Assembly: GCA_944548615.1 (NCBI GenBank)
Contig: OX155951.1
Coordinates: forward strand, 36,370,416 to 36,434,415
Source of the DNA: Micropterix aruncella
Taxonomy: Eukaryota > Arthropoda > Insecta > Lepidoptera > Micropterigidae
DNA: 64,000 bases
Direction of reading: 5' to 3'
Shown: in pieces, positions 35,565 to 49,400 of the stretch
How positions within the stretch are numbered: the stretch's first letter is position 1
Layout: every line of letters begins with the position of its first letter
The notes under the pieces: model-generated
What the model saw: only the letters and a program-made list of their open reading frames with translations
Told to the model about the DNA's origin: nothing
Database searches by the model: none
Made by a program: the position numbers and the translations under genes

Positions 35565-35750
35565 AATTTCGAGTCGAAAAGTCAAAAGTCAAAAAGTCGA
35601 AAATGTCAAAAAAAGTCGGGAAAGTCAAAAAAGTCAAAAAAAGTCGGCAAAGTCGAAAAAAGTCGAAAAAGCCGAAAAAGTCAAAAAAAAGTCGGAAGAG
35701 TTGAAAAAAGTCGAAAAAGTCGGAAAAGTAAAAAAAGTAGGAAAATCGAA
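35565..35750. repeat. GTCAAAAA/GTCGAAAA low-complexity array
   Basis: Irregular tandem of AAAAAGTC and AAAGTCG units. It reads as a lysine/serine-rich frame on plus and a phenylalanine-rich one on minus, neither a real protein. Same motif as at 5860-5990 and 45.8 kb. Confidence 0.9.
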
Positions 35751-36042
35751 GGAGGAACTTTGTTGGCGTGTTTTTCCGAACGTAGCGCAGAAGTTCAAAA
35801 ACCATAATTAGCTGACCGAATTAGCGGTGAAAAACAAATATATCAATGATCTCAACGCGACCATTCAAAATGTTGTTTGCCTTCAAATCAATGGATACAA
35901 TTATCAACCAGGATGAGGTAGTCAACTCTCTAACAGGATTTTTGAATTCGCTGTGATTGCCTGGATTGCCACCTCACATTTGTAATAGAAATTAGGCTTA
36001 GTCATCATCATGTTGCGTAGCATCAATAAACCTCGACAATCA

Positions 36043-36116
36043 ACGGATTTGCCATTCGATTTTAAACGGCTGCAATTGGGGAATTGTAGCCGTTTAAAAT
36101 CGAATGGCAAATCCGT
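36043..36116. repeat. Near-perfect palindrome within Helitron coding sequence
   Basis: 35-bp arms (36043-36077 and 36082-36116) starting ACGGATTTGCCATTCGATTT, loop GGGG, one G-T mismatch. The left arm is the helicase DLPFDFKRLQ coding sequence; the right arm is an inverted copy of it. Confidence 0.95.
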
Positions 36117-36312
36117 GTGTCTGGCCTTCGCGATGACAAATCACGCGTGTTGGAAATTTGCGGAATTAACTTGGAATTTCTATATTTCGCCCATGGAAAA
36201 CTGTATGTCCCGTGTTCGCCAAGCCATCGGTCGAAAAAGCCATCATTTTTGTTTATCTACGCGCCGGAAAACAAAACGAAAAACATAGTTTACCAGAATG
36301 TTTTGTGTTGAA

Positions 36313-36990
36313 TGTGAAGTGCATTTATATTTTAGCATGTAAATTAAATACATTGAATTTATGTTAATTACAAACCACTTTCATTTAATCACCAAACGAA
36401 ACTCAAGCCTTACATGATTTGGCCATATTTTAGATTTCAATGAATCGGATTTGGAAGGTTGATTAGGATTAATAAGAGTTACACGTATGAAGAGTTACAC
36501 TCAAATCAATTTTAGGTGAAGTTCACCTAGTAGTACCTAGTATTATCTAGTATTACATATTAATAATAAGTACAATAATTTTTATCTAATTTGAAAATTT
36601 TATTATTAGGTACTAACCTTAATCTATATTTTTGCAATTACGATAATTTAAATACTAATTATAAATTATTTGTAGATGTGTTTTTAGTTACGATTATGGT
36701 TAACACATTTATCTCTTCAATTTGACTTTAATTGTCTATTTAATAACGGCTAATATTAAATTAAATGATATTTGTACGACTATTTTAGCAGTTGAAAGAC
36801 GTAAGATCCGAAGATCTACCAGCTGAAAAATTTGTTGTATGCCATTTTATTTCCGTAAAAAAATCTGTAATGTGTTGAAATAGGTAGGTATATAGGACTA
36901 CTTAGCTGCTGTTCGATGTCATCGAAACATTCGTTAAACCGCCCGGCCCAGTGCTGTAGAAACATCAAATAGCCACCGAAATAGATCAAA
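36313..36990. other. AT-rich interval, no gene seen
   Basis: Small repetition of TAGTA(C/T)CTAGTATTA near 36530-36555. Nothing else. Confidence 0.5.
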
Positions 36991-36992
36991 TA

Positions 36993-37856
36993 CAGGTTGG
37001 GCCAAAAGCGTGTTGGCGATTTGATTCCTTAATTTCTAGGAATCTGCTCGTTGCGAGGAGGCGGGGCGTATATTGCGAGACGCGTCGCTCCTTGGAAAAT
37101 AAGTCGCCATGGAGGATGATGCCAATAATCGTCTTAACTTCGTTAATCTGATGCTCGACTGTTTCAACGATTTTTGTAACGTGTTCACTGACGAGGCGAA
37201 TTTCCATCTTCATGGTCAAGGAAACGAACAAACCTGTTAATTCTGGTCAGAGAATAATCCCCAACGTCTGCATGGACGTTTACTTTACAGCCCTAAAATT
37301 GTCGTGTGGGCTGCAATATCGGCCAACGGTGTTGTCGGGCCATATTTTGTCTAGGATGAAAGAGGGCGCGCGGTGACCCTGAGAGACCACAAATTGCAAC
37401 ATGTTAAGAGAGTTCGTGGTCCCGGCATTTGCAAGAATTTCAAGGCGATACCTCGAGGAGGTGGCTTCAACAAGATGGTGCCACATACCATACCGCTAGG
37501 CTGTCTATAGACCTGCTGAAGGAAATGTTCCCGGGAAGACTTGTTTAAAAAAGAGGGGATATTGAATGGCCCCCACGCAGCCCAGACCTAACTCCATGTG
37601 ATTCTTCTAATGGGGCGTCCTGAAATCGGTGGTCTATGAAAATATTCCGATTAATTTGGAGCAACTCAAAAGAAAAATTATACGGCAAATCAACATATTC
37701 CAAAAATAATGTTTCGCGACTTCGGTTTCAAGAGTGCTAAGCGGCCGAGGGTCAATATTTTAAGGACATGAAAATTTCAAGATTTATATTTTTCAAAAAT
37801 TAAAATGAAAATTTCTTATTCATTGTAGTTTAAAAAAAATCGGCCGGCCCACCCTG
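36993..37856 (+). mobile_element. mariner-like element, 864 bp, degenerate
   Basis: Ends are TA then CAGGTTGGGCCAAAAGCG on the left and the inverse of CAGGGTGGGCCGGCCGAT then TA on the right. Inside, a Tc1/mariner DDE transposase survives in pieces: LNFVNLMLDCF and VFTDEANFHLHG (first Asp codon 37190), a VVWAAISANGVVGPYF segment (37300-37352), QQDGATYHT (second Asp codon 37474) and WPPRSPDLTPCD (third Asp codon 37585). The second and third Asp are in one frame with 36 residues between; the first is in another frame. The N-terminal DNA-binding region is missing. Multiple stops and frameshifts; inactive. Confidence 0.85.
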
Positions 37857-38785
37857 TATATAAGAATGAATTCAATATTACTTTCCTTAAATATCTATAG
37901 GGAAGGACTATTAATTATTTCTCATGCGTAGGCAATATTTTATACACCGAAGTGCATGTAGCGAAGTGTTTCTACCTGTCCTCTTGTACATTACAGGTAC
38001 GGTAATTGTAGGTCCGTACGTTCCTGACCTGTAGTACATGTCCGTACCTGTGCCTATGTAGTAGAACACACTTTATGTATCTAAGCGCTATTAGTATGTC
38101 TATAGCAGTTATAATCACGCCACTTTGTTACATTTTGTCAGATAGTCTTTTCTCAATTTAAATGTTATGTTTTAAAAGACTAAGTCACTTGCATTAATTA
38201 AAATTTTATTACTTTCTTCCTTCGGGCAATGAAATTAGTAAGATATTATTTTCATTAAAATCCGTTAGGGGAAAAAATATAATATATGTACTTTAAAACA
38301 GTGTTTATTGCGTAAATTTGTTATATAAATTTAATTTCCGTAAATTTGGTCACGTTAGCGAATATCGCGACGAACGAGAAAGCTGCATGCCCTCTCAACC
38401 CCTTGCAAAGTACTGAATAGTCTCAAAGCACTTCCTTACCTCAAATACTTCTTTCACTCCTTAGGAAGACATAGTATTTCACTCAGATCAACTCAGGACA
38501 AGCAAACCATTACATGAAACTTCATTTTTACCCTACTCATTTACCGACCATTCTGCTCGACTGTAGAAAGATCTGCATGTTATCCGTCCTATAACTTCGT
38601 TACAAGGCGTAATTAAAAAACCTTTTCTTTCTCAAGATATTCGGTTAGGATCACGCCCTGCCCCTCCCCCTATCCTTTCCTTTGTTTTTTTTTATTAGAA
38701 AGTACTGTAAGTAATTTATACTGTACTATTTGTCATTTTAGATAAGCAGACATTATTCTTTACCTGTAGTTCTTATGTATTATTA
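37857..38785. other. Unannotated interval
   Basis: AT-rich with a C-rich run (38655-38680). The region 38360-38640 might be a LINE tail, but I could not recover a convincing motif. Confidence 0.4.
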
Positions 38786-39141
38786 CTTACTAGCTGCGCC
38801 CTGCGGTTTCACCCGCGTGGTGATGGAAAATTGTGATAATACTACTAATAGAAACATATATAATTATACATTATATACGTGTAACTCCAACGGTTTTTGC
38901 GACGCACGCCAGAATAGCTCGCAGATGGCAGATTTTTTTCCTACTTACTTGACACCTATCGTTATATTTTAAATAATTCACACTATATCTTTATACATTA
39001 TAGCCTATATGTTATTCTGATGTATAAGCTATATTATTGTAAAGTTTCATCAAAATCCATTCAGTAGTTTTTGCGTGAAAGAGTAACAAACATCCATACA
39101 TACATTATTACAAACTTTCGCGTTTATAATAGTAGTAGGAT
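38786..39141 (+). repeat. Dispersed retroposon (TAGCTGCGCCC...AGTAGGAT)
   Basis: Begins CTAGCTGCGCCCTGCGGTTT then CACCCGCGTGG and ends AAAGTTTCATCAAAATCCAT, TCAGTAGTTTTTGCGTGAAA, CTTTCGCGTTTATAATAGTA, GTAGGA. I recognise these as the two ends of a repeat very common in insect genomes (RTE or SINE-like). The middle is short and non-coding. Confidence 0.65.
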
Positions 39142-39500
39142 ATTATATTATTTCATGTATATTTATGTCAATATTTACATATGTATATGTAGGTATATGT
39201 ATTAAATTTCTCATATGATTTGGTTAATCAGTTACTTTATTTGATATTACAACGGTTAGCTGTAAGAATTCGTGAAACGATTTTTCGATAAACGATAAAA
39301 TTGTTATTTTTTTGGTACAATAAAGCTCTATTTCTTTGTTCTTTCCTCGTGTTCTTTTTATTATATGTGATTGTATTATCGTGGATAGATTAACTAATAA
39401 AGATTTCAAAATATTCACCACAGCTACAAAAATTCTAAGAAACGCCAATAATAAATACAAACGGAGCTGCCATGGAATTCACCGACCGGAGTCGGGCCCA
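39142..39500 (-). other. Probable 3' UTR of the downstream minus-strand LINE
   Basis: Follows the stop codon of the restriction-endonuclease LINE on the minus strand. AT-rich, no poly(A) or short-repeat tail seen by eye, so the exact 3' end is unknown. Confidence 0.4.
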
Positions 39501-42500
39501 TCATAATACATTTTTTTTTACACTTCTGGGGGGTGAGCAGTGGATTCCGGACTTACGAACCGGCTGTGGTAGGTTTAGGACAGCTGTCTTGCCACATGTG
39601 AGCGTGCACCTTACCACCCATTCACTCCCCCTTCGAAGCCATAGAATTTGAGATGCGCAAATCGCAGTTTTAGATAATTTTTCTAAGAAAGAGTTGATTA
39701 TTTTTCTGGAAAGGCCAAGATCTTTAAAGAGGTGAAATAGAGATTTAGCTGGCAGGCCACGAGCGCCAACTTCCACCGCGTGAAGGTGAACAGTGAAGCC
39801 GTTCCGGGTTACGGCATTTGCAAGATCATGGTATTTATTTAATTTGTACTCGTGGTCTTTTGGGATATTTGATTCCCATGGAACAGTTAATTCTACAATA
39901 AGAGCCACCTTCCGAGATAGAGAGTAAAGAGTTATATCTGGCCGGAGGGCTGTGCATCCGAGACTTTCAGGGAATTTATACTGCTTAGAGACCGAATCAA
40001 CCTCCAGAATCCAATCTGTAGCTTTCTCGATTATTGAGAAAGGTTTTGTAGTTAAATGTTTTTTGCCTTTAGAGCCATCCCGCACAAACTGTATTGGGGG
40101 TATGGAGGATACTGTCAAACCCTTGTTGGCACGAGCCACTGAGAGACTAATTACCTCGCGAATAACAGCGAGAACTTTGTCATGGCGGTAAGTGTACTGT
40201 CCTTGATCTAAGGCCACCTTGCAGCCAGCTAGAATGTGTCTAGCTGTGCAAGGGGTATTGCTACAGAGGGGACAAGAACTATCCTCGGCAAAGCTCCAAC
40301 GAGCGAGGTTACTGGGGTCTGGAAGTGTATGCTGAAAGGCATTCAAATAAAATTTCAGCATCTCTGGCGTCCAGTCATAGAGCATTACCTTCCAGTGCAT
40401 TGGAGGCGGAATGCAAAAGTCCCCAATTGTTGTCCAATCATTCTGGCATTGAAGGCCAATAGCATGAGCCATACTCTTGCTGTCGTAATCTCCCCGCAAA
40501 AGAGACTTCTTCAAGTCCACGTCGCTCGTGGTTGTACTGCCATACCCTAGACCAGTGCCATTCTGGCTGATTCCAGTAAGGAACTTTTTGTGGAAGTCTA
40601 CGCGGGCTTGTAGATCATTTGAATCACTACGGCCACTTATTACGTGCTTCGATATTGCCGGATCTTTGGAATTGCACAGAATCGAATTTTTGGTTATTCT
40701 GGAGTTGGCGTAGAGCAGAGAGGGCAGTTTAAGCGCTAGCCCAAAATTTTGTTTGGACCTGAAGAGAGTCGAGGGGTCAGCTGACTTGGCTAAGGACAGC
40801 CAGGATTTTAAACTAGCTGTCACCAGCGCATATAGACGGGACAGTTGGGTTTTGGTAAAATCGTAAATAAGAAAGGGCCATGACAAATGTGACGTTAGAT
40901 AATTGTCATAGATCCAGGCCTTACGAGGGCCAGAAATTAGCAAGGCATCTATTTTCGCAAGGCAACTTTTGAAATGCTCTATAACATGATCGCCCGAGAC
41001 GTCTTTTCCCTGATGGGTGATTTTTCTGCCGAGGAATTTGAAATGATTGTTTGGGTCTATAAGGGAGATATTAGTTATCCATTTGGGTCTATAAGGGAGA
41101 TATATATCATCCATATTATAGACCAATTTGGGGTCATAGGATGTAAATTTTGTGCCCATGCGGGCGAGTCCAAGGCAAAAACATTTGGAGGGCTTCACTT
41201 TTATACAGCCTGACCAGTCGCAGAAAAGCTCCACTTTCTGTAATAGCAGGGAAAGCTGCTTGGGGCTTCTGGTGATGAAAGTTAGGTCGTCGGCAAAAGC
41301 GAGACACGACGAGGTGTATTGGCCGTCTGTTTTAAAACGGTAGCCCCACTTCCTGTCAAACTGGGTCAGGCTTTCCAGCAGTATATTAAAAACTATATTA
41401 AAAATCGTCGGGGAGAGGCAACAGCCCTGAAATAGTCCAATTGATTATGGTATAGAGCGGGTAGTCCATTCTTGCGTTTTAACATGGAAAGTCAGACGGT
41501 TGTAGTAGGAGGCTACAATGTCACGCACGACTGGTGGGAAGTTGTACCAGCGGAGTGCAAAGTGGAGGAGACTGTGTCGGACTGACCCAAAGGCATTCTC
41601 TAGGTCGAGCCAGCATACATTGATTTGGCGTTCGTGCTGTCTCGCATCCTTGATGGCAGCAGCCAGGAGAGAATTGTGCTCGAGGCAGCCCGAGACGCCA
41701 CGCATGAAGCCTTTTTGAACTGATACTCCAAGGTACTCATTCCGGTGCATGAATTCGCTCATCCTCGTGTGGACTATGCTAAAACAGATTTTGGCTACAG
41801 TGTCTGTGAGAGCAATGGGCCGAGCGTCCTTTGGTCCGGTGCAAACTGGGACCTTCGGAATTAAGATGACTGTCGCTCGGCCAAAATTCTGTGGGACTAC
41901 ACCGCTATTCCAAATATTTCGGAAGATGGATCCTAAATATTGCAGAAGGCAGGGGCATTTTTTGTATACTAAATAGGGAATACCATCGGGACCCGGAGTA
42001 GAGCCCGACGGCTTCCTCTTTACTTGATTAAGAATCTCATCTAGAGATGGAGGTTGAGAAGCAAAAGCTACCGTAGGCAGGGGCGGAGGTGTAATGCCCG
42101 GCGGAGGGCTGTAATTATGGAGCCGCATTGGGTCCTCATACGTGGTCGAAAAGTATTCCGTGGCCATTTCTTCCGGGATTTGGATTTTTCCCTTGGCGGC
42201 AGACAAAACCGTTTTGCTGTAGTTAAAACGGTTTTTGTCGAACCGGGCTTCCTCTTTGGATTTGAGAAATGCTGCCTTGCGCTTGTCGTTTTGCGTTGCT
42301 ACGCTCTGTATGAGTTTTAGTATAGAGCGGTACGCGCGCGAGAAGTTGTGGCAGAGGGCTTTATCCCCGGCTTTCTTGGCTTCACGTAACTGGCGACGAA
42401 GTAGCCGCTTTTGCCTACGGAGCTTTGCCTTAAATGCGTTTTCTCTGTGAACCGGGTCGACATGGGTAGATTTTTGGTAAACACCCGAGAAGTATTCATG

Positions 42501-42838
42501 GACCGCCACCTGGAAGGACGACAGCTGGACGCTGGCAGGGGCATTACGGTTCACAGAGTGGTCAAGAATAGAAGTTAAATTATTATTATGAAATTCCCAG
42601 TCCTCTTTCGCAAGTGAAGGGAATTTTAGAGGAGGGAAGGATACGATTTGCGCGGGTAGAGGAGACCGGTCGGGTGACAAACTGCGGGCAGATGTGGAGT
42701 CAAGGGACATGTGAGGTTCAACTAGGTAAACCTGAAAATTCCGAATAGAGATCTCAATTTTAACATCCATGTTGGCTAATAGTAGTTTTACCAAATCGCT
42801 TGAGATTATTCTGCTAATCGCATCGACTAATGTAAATT
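39501..42838 (-). pseudogene. R2-superclade LINE ORF with restriction-like endonuclease, one stop codon
   Basis: A single minus reading frame from about 42838 to 39501 (about 1,100 codons) broken only by TAA at 41445-41447. Numbering from the TTG codon at 42794: GSTPGPDGIPYLVYK (about 280-295), ARPIALTDTVAKICF (about 335-350), catalytic motif CWLDLENAFGS (about 397), then after the stop QGCCLSP (456-462) and LAFADDLTF with FADD at 500-503. Then a CCHC motif CPLCSNTPCTARHILAGC (about 840) and the endonuclease block LRPDITLYSLS with ALIVELTVPWE (about 950-975), the RPD...E arrangement of restriction-like endonucleases. This layout is that of early-branching LINEs (R2/R4/HERO type), many of which nick specific sites. 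The N-terminus has no visible zinc fingers and has no ATG in the first codons, so the 5' end is probably truncated beside the (TA)n tract at 42896. Confidence 0.92.
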
Positions 42839-42890
42839 AGTTTGCAATTTTGTATCACTAGTATTGCTATTGACATTATGAGGTTATTAC

Positions 42891-43570
<680 letters not shown>

Positions 43571-44900
43571 CACGTGACCGCCCTTCACGGAGTTTCCCCA
43601 CTCCTGGCATCTTAGCTTTGCTTCGATTGGTTGCAAAATTTACCGTGCGTGTGTTAGTACGTTGTGTTAGCAAAGGTGTGTGTTTATGTGTGCACATGAT
43701 AACTCGAAAATGCGTAGTCTAATTTTAATAATTCTCTCGCTAATAGGTTTTATTTCTTATTTAGAAGAACTTTAGATTTAGGGTTCCATATCTACGTCAA
43801 AAATGGGAGCTTTCATACGAACGGACCTTTAGAAATGTTTGTGAGTAGGTACAGTAATTCAAGGAGGCATTGTCCGATTTCAAAAATTCTTTCGGTAATA
43901 GGTTCTTTCAGTCAATGGGAAGAATTGACTAGATTTAGAGCGATAGAAATGGGACCTATCATAAAAACAGATCACTTTGAAATCATAATATAGCCGTGCC
44001 TTTAAAAATCTTTCGCCAATAGTTTTTATTCATCAATCCCCGGAAATGATTAGATTTAGGGTACCTATGACGGGAATGTGAGCTGCCATACTAATTCTTT
44101 GAAATGTTTTTGCACGATGGCTCTTGAATACGTTGTCTGATTTCCAAAACTCATTCGTAAATAGGTTTAAGGGAAATGATTAGATCTAGAGTTCCGTATT
44201 TATGATAGAAATAGGTGCTGCAATACAAACCGACCACTTTGACATGTCTCTTTCTCCGATTTCAAAAATTCTTTCCTAAATGGATTTTATTCGTAGATTG
44301 AAGAACAGAGTAGATTTAGGGTTCCGTACCTACACTTTCAGAAAATATTGTACTCTGATGAAATATCGTACTTTCCAAATATATAAGATTTTTTTTGCTT
44401 CTTTTGGAATTTAATGCTCCAGTTCCCTCATTGACGCAGCACGCGGACTCGAGAGCTATTGCGAAGCTTGTTACGGCAGATGAAACTCGGCGTACCTAGC
44501 TATATTGAATGACTAAGTATTATTATCAAATTATATGTTATTTAAATAACTGTTATAGAAAAAAAGTAGATTTTTCGCGTATCAATTTTATTTTGCTCAC
44601 CATTGCTTGATAATGTAAACAGAGTGTATCTGAAATCAAAGTTGAATGGCAAAAACACCTACCGTTTTTTGGGCGATCTTCAGTTGTGAATAGTGAATAT
44701 AAGCGCAGCTTATAACCCATATGGAAGCCAAAAATTCGTTGTGAGTGTGCAAGATAACTCAAAAACGCGATGTTCGATTTCAAAAATTCTTTCTCTAATA
44801 TACTTTATTCATTATTGGGTAGAGATGAGTAGATTTAGAGTTCCGCTCATTTGATAGAAATGGAAGCTGTCCTATAAACGGACCTCTTTGAAATCAGATT
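43571..44900. repeat. Diverged tandem repeat, units of about 120-150 bp
   Basis: The block ATTTCAAAAATTCTTTC(G/C)(N)TAATAGG recurs in diverged form near 43727, 43881, 43999, 44131, 44253 and 44775, each followed by TTTATTC, a GATTTAG(G)GTTCCGTA block and a CAT(A)CGAACGGACC(T) block. About six copies with considerable decay; 44340-44750 contains only poor matches. Non-coding. Confidence 0.65.
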
Positions 44901-45645
44901 TTTAGTCGTACGATCAAGGCAAGTAGGGCGGAGGTGAGAATGAGTAGCGTAAGTCCGGGCAGTAGGATGAGGAAATAACAAACTTCCATAAAATATTATA
45001 CTTTTAACAATTTAGTACTAACCTACATAATAATCGTACTTTTTAAAAATATCGTACTATAAATATATAGTAGTTAGTTAAATAAAAGGTACTTTTATAA
45101 AATATCGTAATTTAAAAAAATCTATAAATCGTAGGTGGACCATCTCAAAGCATGAATAAATTAAGTAAACGCATTTTTTCATCACCGCTGCCGTTTGACA
45201 GAACGAGCCGTGCAGCAGAGCAGGCAGGGACGCACTGGGCTAACTTTCACTAGATATTGCGAGGCTTATTACGCGAGATGGTCTGACGTACATTTATCTA
45301 TAGTCTGTTTATTATTTGTTGAGCCTTCCCAAGGGCGATTAGGTATGAGGTGCAATGTATGGCCGGCGACAGGTATGAGTGGAACAGGTATTAGTGGGAC
45401 AGCGCTTGGGAAAGATAGAGAGCATGCCTTCTAAGGTAGACAAATTGTCGAATTGAGGTGTACTTAAACGGTAATTGTATCTACGGATAGGTGCTGCGAT
45501 TCTTGTATATTTTTTATTCTTGCATTTCAAAGATGACGATGAAACTTACATTTCTGTGTACTTATTTATAGATATGCAATAATACATACGACAGCAGATA
45601 CGAAATTTTGTATACCCATTAAATTATGATAGCCCGTTCTAAATT
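44901..45645. other. No gene seen
   Basis: Mixed composition. Short frames at 45195-45434 (plus) and 45339-45530 (minus) have no recognisable family. Confidence 0.4.
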
Positions 45646-45649
45646 TACC

Positions 45650-47510
45650 ATGAAATGGCTGCTGCACTTACAAAAAAAACGGTTGTGTCACCCCAACACT
45701 TTTCTGTCAAGTAGCCAGGAACTTAATTCATCTAAATATATCATAAAACCTACCACAACCCCCTTTCCCCCACCCTCAACCTAGCGCCACCCTTTAACCC
45801 TCGAAAATCAAAATCGAAATCGACTTCGACTTCAACTTCGAATTTTCGAAGTTTAGACTTTTCGACCTTCGACTTTACAACTTTTCGACTTTTTGACTTT
45901 CGAATTCTGACTTTTAAAATTTTCGACTTTTCGTCGGGAGCCAACCCAGGATACATCAGCCATGTCATGGTGAAACATGGAAGTTGCTATCATAATTGAG
46001 AACGTACACAAAATTTTGGGTCTCTGCTGTTAACCGTCGAGGAGTTCCCTCGTCGGGAGCCAACCCAGGGTACATCAGCCATGTCACGGTAAAACATGAA
46101 AGCGGCTATCATAATTGAATGCTTGCACAAAATATTTGGCCTCTGCTGTTGACCGTTGAGGAATTTCCTCTTCGAAAGCTAACCCAGGGTACATCAGCCA
46201 TGTCATGGTGAAACTTGGAAATTGCTATCATAATTGAATGCGTACACAAAATTTTGGGTTTCTGCTGTTGACCGTCGAGGAGTTCCCTCGTCGGGAGACA
46301 ACCCAGGGTACATCAGCCATGTCACGGTGAAACATGAAAACTGCTATCATAATTGAATGCTTACACAAAATTTTGGGCCTCTGCTGTTGACCGTTGAGGA
46401 GTTTCCTCTTCAGAAGCTAACCCAGGGTACATCAACCATGTCATGGTGAAACATGGAAGTTGCTGTCATAATTGAGAACGTACACAAAATTTTGGGTCTC
46501 TGTTGTTGACCGTTGAGGAGTTCTCTCGTCGGGAGCCAACCCAGGGTACATCGCCATGTCATGGTGAAATATGGAAGTTGCTATCATAATTGAGAACGTA
46601 CACAAAATTTTGGGTCTCTGCTGTTATCCGTCGAGGAGTTCCCTCGTCGGGAGCCAACCCAGGGTACATCAGCAATGTCACGGTAAAACATGAAAGCTGC
46701 TATCATAATTGAATGCTTGCACAAAATTTTTGGGCTCTGCTGTTGACCGTTGAGGAGTTTCCTCTTCAGAAGCTAACCCAGGGTACATCAACCATGTCAT
46801 GGTGAAACATGGAAGTTGCTGTCATAATTGAGAACGTACACAAAATTTTGGGTCTCTGTTGTTGACCGTTGAGGAGTTCTCTCGTCGGGAGCCAACCCAG
46901 GGTACATTGCCATGTCATGGTGAAACATGGAAGTTGCTATCATAATTGAGAACGTACACAAAATTTTGGGTCTCTGCTGTTATCCGTCGAGGAGTTCCCT
47001 CGTCGGGAGCCAACCCAGGGTACATCAGCAATGTCACGGTAAAACATGAAAGCTGCTATCATAATTGAATGCTTGCACAAAATTTTTGGGCTCTGCTGTT
47101 GACCGTTGAGGAGTTTCCTCTTCAGAAGCTAACCCAAGGTACATCAACCATGTCATGGTAAAACATAAAAGTTGCTATCATAATTGAGAACGTACACAAA
47201 ATTTTGGGACTCTGCTGTTGACCGTTGAGGAGTTCTCTCGTCGGGAGCCAGCCCAGGGTAGATCAGCCATGTCACGGTGAAACTTGGAAGTTGCTATCAT
47301 AAATGAATTCTTATACAAAATTTTGGGTCTCTGCTGTTGACCGTTGAGGAGTTACTTCGTCGGGAGCCAACCCTGGGTGGACGGATTTCAACCACAATCT
47401 TTTCAGCTCATGCCATGACCAAATGATGTATTTATGCCAAATTTCAGCTCAATCGGATGAAGCGTTTCGTCGCTATCGTCGGAGAATATGAAACGAAGAC
47501 GGGTATAAAA
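45650..47510 (-). repeat. 119-bp-unit family, copy 3 with 12-unit array
   Basis: Inverted relative to copies 1 and 2. The end block GTGTCACCCCAACACTTTTC with TGTCAAGTAGCCAGGAACTT (45685-45725) is followed by a GTCGAAA-type array (45800-45940), then about 12 units of roughly 119 bp (45946-47370) counted by the recurring CCAACCCAGGGTACATC, and the conserved outer block (47391-47500) containing CCAAATTTCAGCTCAATCGG. Each unit contains CTGCTGTTGACCGTTGAGG, TGTCATGGTGAAACATGG and GCTATCATAATTGA. Confidence 0.85.
45800..45940. repeat. CGACTTTTCGACTTT array
   Basis: Inverse of the GTCGAAAA motif, irregular tandem. It sits at the same relative position (between the 119-bp units and the outer end) as in copy 2. 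Confidence 0.85.
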
Positions 47511-47619
47511 TTACATATTATATTTTAGTTCCATATATAAATGTCAAAAGCGGTTCATTTCTCTTTTCATGAAGAGCTTTCATCATATTATTACCAGTCC
47601 ATATTCGCGATATGTGACA

Positions 47620-49150
<1,531 letters not shown>

Positions 49151-49154
49151 GTTC

Positions 49155-49400
49155 ATTTAAATCCTATATTGGGTCTTTTGGCTTTTTATCTAAACAATTA
49201 GAAAACCCACAAAAAAGCGTCGGTGTCTGTCTCTCTGTTTGATCGTGCTAAACTCAAGAACTACTAGGCTCATTTTAATGCGGTTTTCGTTAGAGCTTCT
49301 TTCGAGGAAGTTTTCTGTGTAATACCATGGATATATAATATTATATATAAAAAGGTGACTGAACTGTTTATAGTTTCTTGTTAAGTGAATAAAAAATTGC
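49155..49400. repeat. Dispersed repeat fragment
   Basis: GTCGGTGTCTGTCTCTCTGT, AAACTCAAGAACTACTAGGC, ATGCGGTTTTCGTTAGAG and ATATATAAAAAGGTGACTGA are blocks I associate with a common lepidopteran repeat; class uncertain. Confidence 0.4.

Larger units (their letters stand above)
35280..36312 (+). pseudogene. Helitron relic with helicase C-terminus
   Basis: Encodes, in several frames, the C-terminal part of a Helitron Rep/helicase, the enzyme for rolling-circle transposition. In order: EELCWRVFPNVAQKFKNH (35752-35807), remnants of the VLDHLNATIQN-like segment (35820-35880) and of the EFLNS..LPG.PPH segment (35935-35985), VIIMLRSINKPR (about 36001-36040), DLPFDFKRLQ (36050-36075), LAFAM, SRVLEICGINLEF and HGKLYVPCS (36130-36225) and finally FIYAPENKTKNIVYQNVL (36255-36305), the canonical end. 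Frameshifts and a palindromic insertion (36043-36116) kill it. The upstream part (35280-35560) is a conserved non-coding block; a GTCAAAAA array (35565-35750) replaces much of the helicase. Confidence 0.85.

Noticed and set aside
35488..35811. Lysine/serine-rich plus frame and phenylalanine-rich minus frame
   Set aside because: Translation of the GTCAAAAA array, with only the last 18 residues belonging to the Helitron helicase.
40236..42450. Plus-strand frames over 39.9-42.5 kb
   Set aside because: All lie antisense to the long LINE frame and have no motifs of their own.
43571..47370. CRISPR-like array
   Set aside because: Units are 119-150 bp diverged tandem repeats without short repeats alternating with unique spacers, and the genome is eukaryotic.
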